From Lineus longissimus (taxonomy: Eukaryota; Nemertea; Pilidiophora; Heteronemertea; Lineidae): 64,000 bases of DNA. A program made the translations under genes and the position numbers. The stretch lies in contig NC_088326.1 in assembly GCF_910592395.1 (NCBI RefSeq), forward strand, positions 2,177,001-2,241,000, given 5' to 3'. How positions within the stretch are numbered: position 1 is the first letter of the stretch; each line of letters starts with the position of its first letter. Below are positions 49,713 through 61,586 of the stretch, piece by piece. A model generated the notes under the pieces. It searched no databases. It was not told the DNA's origin and was given only the letters and a program-made list of their open reading frames with translations.

Positions 49713-52222
49713 AATGAAGCGATGACTTCCCCGGGTGCTCAAAATGCTACATTATCAAGCTGACGGCAATGTTAACGAAACCGCAACAAGAAGAGAGACA
49801 TCCCTTCACCAGGACCTGCAACCCATTACACCACAGGTTAAAATAGTTCCTGTACTATCTATCTGTTATGTATCATAGCCCATTAAGGGTTAACCCTATT
49901 TACCACCATTTGGCTGGACCTCGAAATCTTAAAGCAATTAGAACTTGAAAATGAACTGAATGCCGATTCAAAACATGGGAGGCAGTTCACTGGAAAACCA
50001 AGGACAGACTCCCATGTTTCAAATCGGCAATCACTTCGTTCTGAATGGATAACCCTTAAAAAACCTAACGCTATGTCCCTGCAGTCACTTTCACGATTCA
50101 GCAGCCGCCACAACCCGGCACCTGAACTGCTAATCAAGGCTGCATTCCCGTTATAACCGCCAAGCGGCCCTCTATATTCATGACAAAGCAACTTCACATT
50201 TCCTTCTCTCAGAGATTGCTGTGACCAGGGTCTCATTCTCGTGGATTTTAATTCGTAGCGGATTACTATAAAGGTAGGAATTCTTCGAATATGAATTTGT
50301 AAAATTGTTGTCAATGTTCTCGCCATTGATTATCAGTACTTTATGCACTTCTGTAAGTAAATGACATTGATTTGAAACAAGTTTTCCATCTGCTCATAAT
50401 GCTATGCATACTATAATATGTCTCTGAGGCCGTTTGCGGCATTTTCATTCCTAACCTGGACAAATCTTTAACTACGTTAACCAGTGTCTCGGTCTTCTAG
50501 CTAATTACAGTGTCTTGTGATGTCATCAATCACAAACCTTGGTAGAACAGGAAGTTATAGAAAATGAAACGTTTAAAGAAACTTTTCGAATCGTATTGTA
50601 TAAAGTATACACAATAACGGACAGCCTCTTAAGATGACCTTATAAGGACTTCGGTGGCATGAAAGCCGCATGAGTTGTCAGTCGAAATTAACAATTGTAC
50701 TTAATATACGTGATACAAAAATAAAAGTTTGATCTTGAGTAACACCCAAGATATCAATTTAACTTTTACCAAACTTGAGTGATGACTGTGCATGTATTTG
50801 GACTGTTACTAAACATGCCCGGGTGAAAAAACGCCGACCAATTTAAACGACCTTAGCGCAGTAACGAAATACCACAGGTTTATATCAAACCAAGGGGAAA
50901 CCAAAGGTATTGATCGCAACTGCATGTGGTAGAAATATTCAACTCATATTTCGGGAGTGGTTCAAGATTAAATGTATTTATGGCCGGAGTGTTTAAGTAG
51001 GTGTATTATTTGTCCACAACGATTAGCGCTAAATAAATCAAATAAGATTTTTAGGGTTTAGCGATCTCATTGAAAAAATCAACTTATATTTCATGAGGTC
51101 ATGTATTTCTCAATTCATGATTGGCACATTTTTTGACGGACACAAAAAATGATAACCTGCCGTGAACATTTCATCCCGATCGGTCAAGAAATAAACCGTA
51201 CACAGCTGAAAATGAAAACATTCCAGAACCCAAAACGATACGGACAAAACATCCGTGGACGTTAAGTATTCGAAATGCTTGCTTTAGTTTAAAAGAGTGA
51301 CGTGATTGCTATCCCGTCACTGGTTTGTCAACTCACACGTTAACCTAATTAAGAATTGGTACATTTCTAGCCCCTTCCCGCAACCCCCAAAAAAATCGAA
51401 AAAAAGTACACGCCGCCATCATAAAACCACTTTGATTCATTCAGAGGCATATTTTCACGCTATCGATCTGACAGCTGGTCTAATTTCACCTTGGTGTTTG
51501 AGTAGTCTGTCCCGGTGACGGTGACTCGAGATCAATTCGATATACTGTTGAAACATGTATATGTAAACATACACAACATTAAAATCATGGGCGAAACATT
51601 TATTCTTTGTCCTCAACGTATTTACTAAACGTGCCTTCGGAGCAGTGAGAGGGATCAGTGGCAAAGTGGTTATTGCGCCAGGCCTATAACCAGTAAGTCT
51701 TGGTTTTGACTCGCGAAATGATATGGTTGTGTCGTCGTTGTTTCCTAAGAAAGACACTTTCGGTGCCTATACAGCTAACAGAGACTGATATCATGGCAAA
51801 ATACTCGATGTCCTCGTGAATAACGATAGCCTATCCTTTCTGTATTACAAAAGTAGTCCCATACATGTCGGAGGTCCACAAAAGGGTACCAGTAGGTCTA
51901 AGTAGGCCTTGGTCCCGCCTCTATTGTGACGTGTCATGCACAATCTGCAAAGCGCCGCTTCCCATTGACTAACAAAACATTAAAAATACCCGCTGGTGTG
52001 GCTTACAGCTCTTTAGCCAATGAATGTGCATACAATAACATTTAAATAACACTGTTCATGGAGTATAAATAGCCAATTATAATACATGCAATATATGGCA
52101 CCCCAAGAGGCCTCTTCAAAATGGCACCCGATACCGGTATTCACGATGCCGGTCCTGACAGTGCTGAGTAGCTCAAGAGCCGCACATTTATTTCGCCTAT
52201 CGCAATACAGGACCCTTCTGGT

Positions 52223-52255
52223 CTGTGTGTGTGTGTGTGTGTGGGGGGGGGGGGG
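52223..52255 (+). repeat. (TG)n microsatellite followed by a G run
   Basis: About ten TG dinucleotides pass into a run of about twelve G. The G run is likely to vary in length and to be error-prone in assemblies. Confidence 0.93.
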
Positions 52256-52602
52256 TACTTTTTAACACTTCCGAATTCTGTAATGTTGAAGGGCCTTGCC
52301 AAGTCATGATTCATAGATCGAGTCTGATCATATCATATTTAATATCGTTGGTTATATCCGAGGGTGCTATTGCCTTGGGCAGCTAACGATTCCCTTCCGT
52401 TGCCTATTATTGGGATATTGGGTGTTGACATCACTTCTGTATCTGTGCATGACAGTTATACTGGTACCGAGGGATAACCTTTTATGTACTTGAGGTGTGC
52501 GGCCAATCAGGGTTTGACAGCGGAAAAGGAGTGGGCAGAGACACTCCGTACTTCATGGAAACATTAGTTGAAAACATTGGACAAGGAAGCTACTACGTTG
52601 TC

Positions 52603-52647
52603 GATGATGATGATGATGATGATGATTATGATGAGAATGATGATGAT
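52603..52647 (+). repeat. (GAT)n microsatellite
   Basis: GATGATGATGATGATGATGA with later interruptions (TTATGATGAGAATGATGATGA). It makes a methionine-rich run in one frame, which explains the 114-codon open frame over it and the adjacent MITE. Confidence 0.93.
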
Positions 52648-52756
52648 AAAAAAACATTGTTTTGTTGAATCCACCGAGACATCAAATCTGAGACAATTAA
52701 GTACAAGGCCTAAGGTGGTAATCAACCTTTCAGGTACTGACAAAACTGTTGCTCAA

Positions 52757-53095
52757 AGGGAACTGGAACCGCCGAGCGATTTATTCAACTTTTCGACTTT
52801 CACCACCCGAGAAAGTCAAACTTCCAACTTCCCATTCGAGTTCAGATTTGTAGCTCCGCCCCCAGTGCCCGAGCATGCGCAGTTCAATTTGTTATTATTG
52901 AGAATCATGTGAGAATCACGTGAGTCATGCGATCTTTCATTCATGAGTTTTCGTAGTAAATTCCATAGTAGTGACGTCATTCAATGATTGACAGCTAGGC
53001 GCCATGTTTCATTCTTGCCTCGTTCTGATCATCCGATACGCGGGAAATGAAAACGAGGTCATACGAACTGGCTTGGCGGTTTCAGTTCCCTTTAA
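52757..53095 (+). mobile_element. TTAA-type MITE (piggyBac-like), copy B
   Basis: The 335-bp element at 52757-53091 differs from copy A at only about ten positions (about 97% identical by eye). The right flank is TTAA (53092-53095); the left flank is TCAA, consistent with one C substitution in the original TTAA. Identical length and high similarity indicate a recently active family. Confidence 0.88.
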
Positions 53096-56000
53096 GATAA
53101 GCCAATATTCGCAAAATCACTGGATGGGATGAACTTACTGGAATGCGATCAAGCTGATGCTCAGCTTAGATTTACCCGTTTACCATAGTCGCCGACATCT
53201 AACCATCAGACTTTGCCAGCAGCAAACCATAATTCGTTGTTTATTCCTCTGCTTTTGCAAGGTGTTTAACATTTCTCATATGTTACTTGAGTCTATTAAG
53301 TGTTACCTAAGCAATATTGCATCAATTAAGCCCACTAATCGGTTTAGATCGCAAAGCCCGTCTGATAAACCTTTCAACTCGTTTTTACATAAGCTAATTA
53401 AAAGTAGCTGATTGTGGGCTTTATACGTCAGACTGTTTGGCATCTGACCACCATATAAAATAATATTGTTTAAATATTTGCTATCTTAACTCTAAGGCTA
53501 CTGTCTTAGATTTCTGAGGCATTCCATAAAGTTTTGCTTTCTTTCCAGTACACACGGCTGTCCCGTGGTAAAGAATGACATTTGTTCATTATCTTGTCGA
53601 ATTTTCGTTGTCATCGGTCCAATATTGTAAGAGCATTGACCGGTGGTTCGAATTCGGTACTTGCGGACAACGTAATGTGTAATCCTGTTGTGTCCGCTTC
53701 GGAGTCTGAAGATGGTAACCCGCTCTAGTTCTGCCCTGGTTATTCAATGAGAGCTCCTCTAATCGGTCGTGCTCCAGGACGGTGGTTCTGCTCCCACGCC
53801 TTCTTATATAGTGTGCGTTGATGTTACATTTGCCTTCCTCGTGGAATGGGGTAACCACATTTAGAGAAAAAAATTGATATTTTGACAACAAAAGACCGTA
53901 TTAAACAAATGATGATCTTCACTACTTGTATCAGTGAAAGTCAGTGGTCCTACACACAACAGATATCCACCCTTGCCCCTATGTTAATTTCGAGTACAAA
54001 AGTTTTATTGGACCGCTAACTATTATTATCGCCGCATTTTAGCGGTCAAGTTTCTCGATGCATTTGGACCTTTAAGAATCCCCACCCTTCCATTAGAATG
54101 TCGCGTAGCAAATTAACGCCAATTGACTCGCCTTCCAGAGCCTGTATCGAGAACACCACTCTTGGAAAAAAGCATACATTTCTTCTCGTGCAAAGATAGA
54201 ATCTTCTCCTAAAACTCTGCTCGTTAGTGGAAAAAAAACATTGGAAAATTGATCGCATGGTGAATTGATGTATCCGTTTCAAAAAGAAACCCACCGGAAC
54301 TGGCTGATAATGTGACACTGAAAGATAGGTGCAATGTTAGCGGAAATTAGCTTTTATTACATGCCTTCTGCAAGTCGAATGAATCGAGTAATCATCCCTG
54401 TCCATGTTATCTCTTTCTGTTAATGAGAAATGTGCGCTCTGTGTGACAGTTTGACCTTCGATTTGATAGGAAAAAATAGAAGACTGAATTCCGTGACATG
54501 AATTTTGAGTAATCTTGCACCGTTGCGTGTGTTTTTTTTAGAATAATCGACGAATAATCCTGTTTTCTTTCATTGAAATTGGCTTTTGCCCCCTATAATT
54601 TAGCTTTCACATACTGGTTAGGATTCCAGATGAAGAATGGAGATGCAAGAAAAAACATCGTTGCCGTTGGCAAGGAAGCATTTAGTATCTTTTGGTATTT
54701 TTTAATTTGTCTCCCCAAAACACCAGGGATCAACGGTAAACGAATTCAAGAAAAGATGGTTTTGCATTTTCCCCCAAAAACTGCCTGGCTTAATATCCGA
54801 GCACTATTTGTATGAGTGCTAAGTGCAAAGCACTGTATTGACATTGGATTCTTGCGAGCTCTCAGATACTCCATGCGTGAAGGGTTGCCAAGTAGAAGGA
54901 AAGGATTATTGCAGAGCACCCTCTGAACTCTGCATGCTCTTCCATCAGTAGTACGCAAGCATTAAGTACCCTTGCAGTGATGAGGACCCAATTGCTGTAC
55001 TGAAGCGGCGGGAGAAGGAAGTCAATGCGACATGTGTCAAAATAAGCATACGACATTTTCTTTTCTGTCATGATAAGTATGAATGCACTATTGTCATATG
55101 TGTGGGCTATTTAGTGCTCGAAAAGAAGGGTTGTTACTGGGAAGTAGGCATTTGATTACCGAGCACTGTTTGAACCGTTATAACGGGAACATTGCTATCA
55201 AATCACCTTCAAGTAGCGTCCTCACTCAAATGGATGTCGAAGTGTGACATGTCAAAATCGCCTTGTTTTCTCTTTAAAAGGGGTTTAGTTCTGAACTCAT
55301 TGCCCAAGAATCGGTTATTGTTTTTGTAAGGGCTCTTGCACGGGTTGCAGAGCGGAACGCAAAGCACGGCGAGCAGTGTGCACACACTGACAGTAATACC
55401 TTCGAGATCCGTTTCAATCGTAATCCGCATCACGATTGCCTTTGACAGTAATACGCCATCGAAGCATTTCAACCAGCAAGCTTATATAAATCCGGCCCTC
55501 GATTGCCTTCTTACACTGAACTAAAAAAAGAAGCATTTACTGGGTTGAATCTCTCTTGACTTCAGAACTGCGCCCGCTGATCGTGTGGTGTAACCTGAAG
55601 AAAATATGCTATTATTTACTTGATCTGCAGATGTGACGTTCACAGCACTATGGAAAGCGGCTTCGCTTACCAAGAGTGCATGATAGCAGTCTCTATCATT
55701 AAGGAGGATTATTACTAATGATTCCATGTTTTACTTTTCTTGGAGAAGAAGTTTGAAATAAATCTTCGTATAGAATTGCATGGCGCACATCAACAGATTC
55801 AGATAGAAAACTTCAATTTATAGTGCAGTACAAACTCTTTCATATCCGTTCGACAAAATTTGCAAACAATGGTTTCAAATTTTGAATAAGTTATGATTTA
55901 TCCTGGCAGAAGGAAAACATTGGAACGTTTCAGACAAGCCTTTGTCAACAAACTGTCGAAGCCTCAAAATGCTTTGTTGTACACTCGAAGTCATTTCACG

Positions 56001-56857
56001 TGAATTTAAAGATTTCCCTTTATCCGCTCCTCAGAGATCAGAAATCCTTAGTTGTAATTTACTTGAAAAAGAATTGCTTCTAAAGGAATTCAACTGCTGC
56101 ATTAGACAGAACAACATGTTATTTTCTAAACCTCAGGCTGTATTTAGACAAGTGAACAGCCTTCAATATAAAATTTGCTTGTCATTATTTTTTACTGTTC
56201 GCATCTCATAGTCAGAACGGTAAGATCTGTTTGACATGCTGCAGATGTTCATTAAATCATGCTCAAAGTAAACAACTGAGGTGAAATCAAGCAAATTTGC
56301 TGGCTACTGATGAAATATCTGGAAAAATGATTCGCATTTCCTCTGTGGTGATGTTCAGTAAAATATGCACTTCAGGCCATGTGAGGACAGTTTATTTCAT
56401 CACTGGTTGTCCTGCGGGCGTTTATCTTCTCAATTCACTTCTTAGCTTTGAAATAACGATGGTGCACTTCCCTCTTCCGCTCACCTGTGCGAAAACTTGA
56501 CAATTGCGAGTTACGATTTGATATTTTTATTGTCCACGTTGCTTCAAAGTTTCGAAGATTTGTGATAGAAAACTGCTGTGGCACATCAAAGAGGTTGGAT
56601 TTCTCATTTTGAAGTGTGTTCAATATTTCCCGGTTAGGAGTAACCGGGAGTAATTGAGTAATTGAACTCCAAAGTTAATGCTTCTGTTGAATCGAGTAGC
56701 CTGAGAATTTGTGAATCCTTGAAACTTTGAAGACTAAGTTAAGATTTGTTGAAGAGGTTCATTAAACAGTTCAGTTGTACAACTCTTTGCTTTCAATTTT
56801 GAATTGAGATTGTCTTATTGGTTGTTTGCAACTTGGATGTGCCCGTGGGCGGATAAA

Positions 56858-57009
56858 ATAACAATGTTATGACACAGCATCTGCTACGCGAAGCCTCCCT
56901 ATTGTCTGTCATATTTGACTTCGTGTAGAAAACATAACAATATAATAACACAGAATCTACCACGCGAAGTCTCTCCATAGTCTGTCACACTTGACTTCGT
57001 GTTGTTAGA
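56858..57009 (+). repeat. 76-bp tandem doublet
   Basis: ATAACAATGTTATGACACAG at 56858 and ATAACAATATAATAACACAG at 56934 begin two units that both continue CACGCGAAG-like, TAGTCTGTCA-like and TTGACTTCGTGT blocks. Within each unit CGCGAAG and its complement CTTCGTG face each other. Similarity is about 80%. Confidence 0.75.
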
Positions 57010-57477
57010 ACCTGGGAAAGAAAAATGTGCAATTGTTTTTCAAGTTCCGTATATTTGCAGAAACTGGATTAAGTGGTTTCAGAGCGTAACAGTTTGTGGT
57101 GAATGAATGGGGGACCCAATATATACAATGATAGTTTTCTTCTTGAGTGTTTATTCAAGGCGAGCTATATGTTTTTTTTGTGATGCACATCAGTTGCGGA
57201 ACTTCTTTTTGGTTGAGATGTCCCAAGGCAATCGTAGAGCGAAGTGCTTGTGTAAGCAAACTTGACTACTACTTCCACAGCGCCCAATGATTTGATCCGT
57301 TGAGCCTAATACCCGCGCTCATTAGAGGAATGTGAACATGGAATCGCTGTCCGCCACTTGTAAAATATTGCTGAAAAAACGCCATAAACACACGATTGGA
57401 ATGTCTCCTTCTATGAATATAAAATAGTCTACAACAAGTTTCCGTATGCGGTTATCTATCTATAACCACCATCAGAC

Positions 57478-57580
57478 AACCCTGTGTGTGAATCCGACAT
57501 GTGCGGCACATATTACTGTCATCAGAGTAGTCTGAGATTGAGTGGATGCATCGAAATGTCGGATTGTCGACCGTATTCAC
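57478..57580 (+). repeat. one member of a diverged duplicated segment (partner at 58570-58660)
   Basis: TGTGAATCCGACATGTGCGG…ATATTACTGTCATCAG…TCGGATTGT here matches TGTGAATCCGACTTGCGGCG…ATATTACTCTAATCAG…TCAGATTGT at 58570-58660, about 1.1 kb away. A two-base length difference shifts the frame between them, yet each copy has an open frame reading CG-x-YY and later SDC. It could be an old exon duplication or a repeat. Confidence 0.45.
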
Positions 57581-58309
57581 AGATGTTAAATGTTGTCGAT
57601 GTGTCTGAATCCACGGTCTCAAGGCAAACTCAATCTCTTTATTCGTACGAGATTTCCCTGTTTCCCAACTAGTCATGGTGATTACTTTAGCAGTTGTTCA
57701 GGCAGGCAGCAGGGGTAACCGCGTATTATGTAATCACCCGTCACCCCTTGCGAATACGACAACCAAAAACTAGTCATGCATGAGCGATATCGCGTACGAA
57801 TACAATGATTTTTGGCTTTAATCAGACACCGTGGTCTAGCCTATTGTCATAGAATTTCCCTTATGTCACGTAGCTTATGTTAAACCATTCATCACGCGTA
57901 ATCTAACATGTTCAATTGTGCAGTTTCATTTGTTGTCGAATGGGTTTTGTGTGGTGTATGTTGGATGGTAGCAGACGTGATTTGTATGTTGAGGTGTGAG
58001 GTGTTCTGAATGCTTTCCCTGTGTGTGTGTTGGTGCTCTGCTGTGGGTAGTTTGTGTTGGCTTGATTGCAGATCCCTGGCAAATGCTTCCAGGAGGGGTT
58101 TTGGTAAGGGTTGGCCATAGACCATTTTGGCACTGATGACCTTTTCAGGGGGAATTAGTCAGGAACTCTGTAATTGAGCCTTGTCATTTAGTATCATTGT
58201 AATTCATGAATTTTATATGTTACAGTTTCTGGTTGTGATATAATAAACATCAACTAACAATAAACACGAGTATTTTTTGTCTTTGATCGCACACCTGAAT
58301 TCTGTTCAG

Positions 58310-58690
58310 GCGGGTCAATATGACGAGGCCTCCTATATCCAGTTCAGTCCTTCATGCATAGACGTCCCTGGAGTTATACTGTCCACATGCGTGGATGAAC
58401 TCCCCTCAGGTTTTCCTGACAGGGAATCCTTCCCATCGAAGAGCTATCAAACTGGAGACACCGCTGTCTACCGTTTGCAAAATATTGATGACCAAATATT
58501 TCTTTCTAATACGAATCGCCACAAAACCGCCTGTCTCAGTTCCCGATTATCTCACAACGATCTGGAAGTCCTGTCTGTGAATCCGACTTGCGGCGTATAT
58601 TACTCTAATCAGGACGTGGAAAGATGCGTCGAGACGTCAGATTGTACACAGATGTGGTTGAGTTGTACCAGATTGTTCACAACGGCATGA
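58310..58690 (+). other. possible coding exon, unrecognised
   Basis: An open stretch follows TTCTGTTCAG (an acceptor-like site) and runs to a stop at 58690, giving about 126 codons with several Cys (PSCIDVPG, NPTCGVYY, ERCVETSDC). I recognise no domain and see no partner exon with matching phase. The Cys-rich end lies in the duplicated segment shared with 57478-57580. Quite possibly non-coding. Confidence 0.2.
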
Positions 58691-59267
58691 ATGTGATAAT
58701 CCTGGCCGGTGAATCCCAGACAGTAACTCATCCAGTGCACATCGTGCTCCGGAGTTCTGTAGAACTGTTTTTCATTGGTTGACTCTAACGAAACCGATCT
58801 TTATGCTTAAAAATATAACCAACAGAAAGTGTCAGAGAGCAATAATGTGTGACCAGTTTATGATATAATACAAAGCATTTATCATGTAGCAGCAAATATT
58901 GCCATTGCTTCGTCTCAAAAATCAAGTTAATTAAAATGTGCCCCCACGGATATTTTGAAAAATACACATTTTTGTGTGCGGTGAAAATGTACTGCGGTGA
59001 AAATGTACTGAACTATACCTGCTTCCCGAAATTTGTGGCTTGCATTGGAATTAACTTTTCCCCTTGTCCGTCATTAAAGGCATTCAAGTGGGTTGGTCAA
59101 CCATGACTATCTCCTTTGTCCCTCCACCATAAGGCCTAGTTTCCCCTTATGACATCACTATTTCGGACACTCAGCGCCCCATTTCTGGAAAGGTGTATAG
59201 GCCTACTTCCTTTTCAAGAAACTACATTTGGCAAATGTAAACCTTTGATTGAAAAGGAGATGTAACA

Positions 59268-59390
59268 GTGGGTGATATGAATAAAGACTAGCAAATGCTT
59301 TTACTCCGGTTTTGTACAGGAAGGCCTAGTGTAAATGTACATGGAGATTTAGATAAAAGCATTTGCTAGTCTTTATTCATATCACCCATT
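59268..59390 (-). mobile_element. hairpin MITE GGGTGATATGAATAAAG family, copy 3
   Basis: Left end GTGGGTGATATGAATAAAGA, right end (inverted) AATGGGTGATATGAATAAAG. The inner arms AGCAAATGCTTTTA and TAAAAGCATTTGCT pair perfectly, making this the best-kept hairpin of the three copies. Confidence 0.9.
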
Positions 59391-60273
59391 GACTACTGGT
59401 GACACTGATGTTATCCTTGATGTTACTGAGTACTATTGGCATATAACTTCAGCTTGGCGGCTGTTCTCTGAGGATTATTGAAGCTGCCAGAACGCTTCAT
59501 CCTGATCGATGGTTAACGATCTGTTTAACATTGCTCATAGAGGTATAGATGATGTTGACATTGATCGTAATATGATGACTGAATGATATTGACATGAATA
59601 TAAGAAAATCGTATTGGGCCTTGTATACATAAAGTTCAATGTCACTTGTAACGAGTGCTATTTCAAAAACAAGTCATTTCCAAAGGGTGGGTTACAAGGG
59701 TTCACGATGACATTTTTCAGGTTGTGACTTTTATGTTTTTCTCATGTAGATTTCTTCATTGTTTGTCACAGACAATACAAGATGACGCAGATCGTAATCT
59801 TTGTTTGCTCCTTAAGAATGGGCCCCAGGAAGACAGGCGACTGTCCACAAGGATTATCTTCTTTCCGAAACGCAACAAAAACACACTAATCAAAAAGAGG
59901 AAGTCCCTGCCGGTCCAATCAAGGGCCAGGATCTGAACGAGAGAGCCGTAATAATGAGCTTATCATTTTTTCGATATCTTCCCTAAGGGCTGGCAACACA
60001 CGTAGCAGGTCTTAAGGCGGTCCCAATTGGGGTTCTCGTTTCCTTGTGGTTTCGTTTTCTACGCCGTTCTTGCACGTACTAGGTTTTCTTTGTGGGCTGT
60101 CATTTGGCATTTGGGAAGATTAAAAGCGACATCATGGCTGAAATGTTATTGCTAATCCGGTTTTTTTTCATCATAATGGCGGAGGTGTTATGTTTTTTTG
60201 TTTTTTTTCATCATCCCGCAGACCATCCTTTACTTGGCATTGTTTGCTCGTCTGACTTGTTCACAGTGGGAAT

Positions 60274-60350
60274 TTAGGCCTAAGTGCGAGCGGGCTTTGT
60301 TTAAAGACAAAAGACCGGGTATTGGGCTAGGCCGGAATCCTTGAAACTGA
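60274..60350 (-). repeat. AAAGCCCGCTCGC family repeat, partial inverted copy
   Basis: GGGAATTTAGGCCTAAGTGC, GAGCGGGCTTTGTTTAAAGA and GGCTAGGCCGGAATCC are the reverse complement, in order, of the left part of the 27-kb copy. Confidence 0.75.
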
Positions 60351-60989
60351 AAGGAAAGGGGCAAATTAACGTAATGTATGGATATAGAAAGGCTTTCTCC
60401 AATTACAAATAATTCTTTCAACCTGCAACTAGGCGTTGATTGACATATTCAAGGGGAAATAACGTAATTAACTTTGATGCAGTCTTGTTTGTATCGCATA
60501 ATGGCATACGCCTTTGTACAGTAATTATTGATGATACGAAAGCTTTTAAAATGCTTCCAAAAGATGACATGCACGACGCATCAGCGGACAACGTCAGAAA
60601 CACTCCTCCAAACAGCGAGTGCGCATGCCCAGATTGCCTGGCAACGGTATGAGAAACTGCATCCTGAATCTAATGTATATAGGCCCAAGAGAAGCTTCGT
60701 TTGTCAATGTTATCAAGATCAAAGCAAGATCATCGGTCTCTTTGAAATTTTGATACTATTGTCCTAACCTCTTTATGCCCTGACCAGTGAAACCTTTTCT
60801 CAATCGAGTGATGGGATAGAAAAGTTATTTGTGCTTGTGAATCAAACAGTCTGAATCTACTTTGGGATAGTAACATAAGTCTTCACAAACGCAGAGAGTG
60901 CACAAGTTTGATATCGGGATACCCTTGTTCGCGACCTTGGGTTATAAACGTAACACGAATGTTCTGACTGGTATCGTTTTCCTAAAATA

Positions 60990-61150
60990 ATTTCCCCTGC
61001 CAGTTTAGGCCTGTGGACCACCCTAAAGGCTGGTTCGTGGGGGTCGATGTCATAAAGATTTGCCCTGATGACCCGTTGATAAGGCTGTAGAATAATCATG
61101 GGAATTTAGGCCGAAGTGGAGCGGGCTTTGATGAAAGACTCCGGACCGTG
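60990..61150 (-). repeat. AAAGCCCGCTCGC family repeat, longer inverted copy
   Basis: CCCCTGCCAGTTTAGGCCTG, GGGGGTCGATGTCATAAAG, TTGATAAGGCTGTAGAATAA and GGAGCGGGCTTTGATGAAAG follow the inverted order of the 27-kb reference copy. AGGCCTGAATTCTTTTAAC near 61356 may be a further fragment. Confidence 0.75.
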
Positions 61151-61417
61151 TATTATATGCGTATATATGTTTATTCGTACAAAACTAGTACAGATTGTTG
61201 TGCATAGTGCAGATTAACTTGTCTTTGAACCTTAAGTGCATTACAAAAACGTATCTTATGTATTATTAAATAGTGCAAAGGAAGTCTATAATTTGTCCTA
61301 ACTCTTCCTTTGATAAGAGACAATGACCGGAATCCCTCACGTTAGCATGAGGTAGGCCTGAATTCTTTTAACAACGAGGGGCAAATGTACTGCTGTTAAT
61401 TACTCATGTTGATTAAG

Positions 61418-61586
61418 GAATTGAACCCGAGGCGGAGGACCTTGGTTGAGTTACCAAGACACTCGAGGGTGGAGCTAAAATACAGTCCAAACCCGAGCCG
61501 ACAGGCGAGGGTTTGGACGAAATTTTAGCTCCACCCGAGAGTGTCTTGGTAACTCAACCAAGGTCCGAAGCCGAGGGTTCAATTTC
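61418..61586. mobile_element. foldback element, 169 bp
   Basis: The left arm GAATTGAACCCGAGGCGGAG…CCTTGGTTGAGTTACCAAGA…GTGGAGCTAAAAT is mirrored by ATTTTAGCTCCACCCGAGAG…TCTTGGTAACTCAACCAAGG…GGGTTCAATTTC. Inner arms GTCCAAACCC and GGGTTTGGAC close the hairpin around a loop of about 14 bases. A decayed relative lies at 9131-9300. Confidence 0.88.

Noticed and set aside
49883-50326. 147-codon minus-strand frame, and an open stretch on the plus strand over about 49903-50155
   Set aside because: Both strands are open over the same DNA, neither has a known motif, and the plus-strand stretch is closed by a stop just upstream with no obvious acceptor.
53620-53660. GGTTCGAATTCGG resembling a tRNA T-loop
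   Set aside because: No matching acceptor, D or anticodon stems around it.
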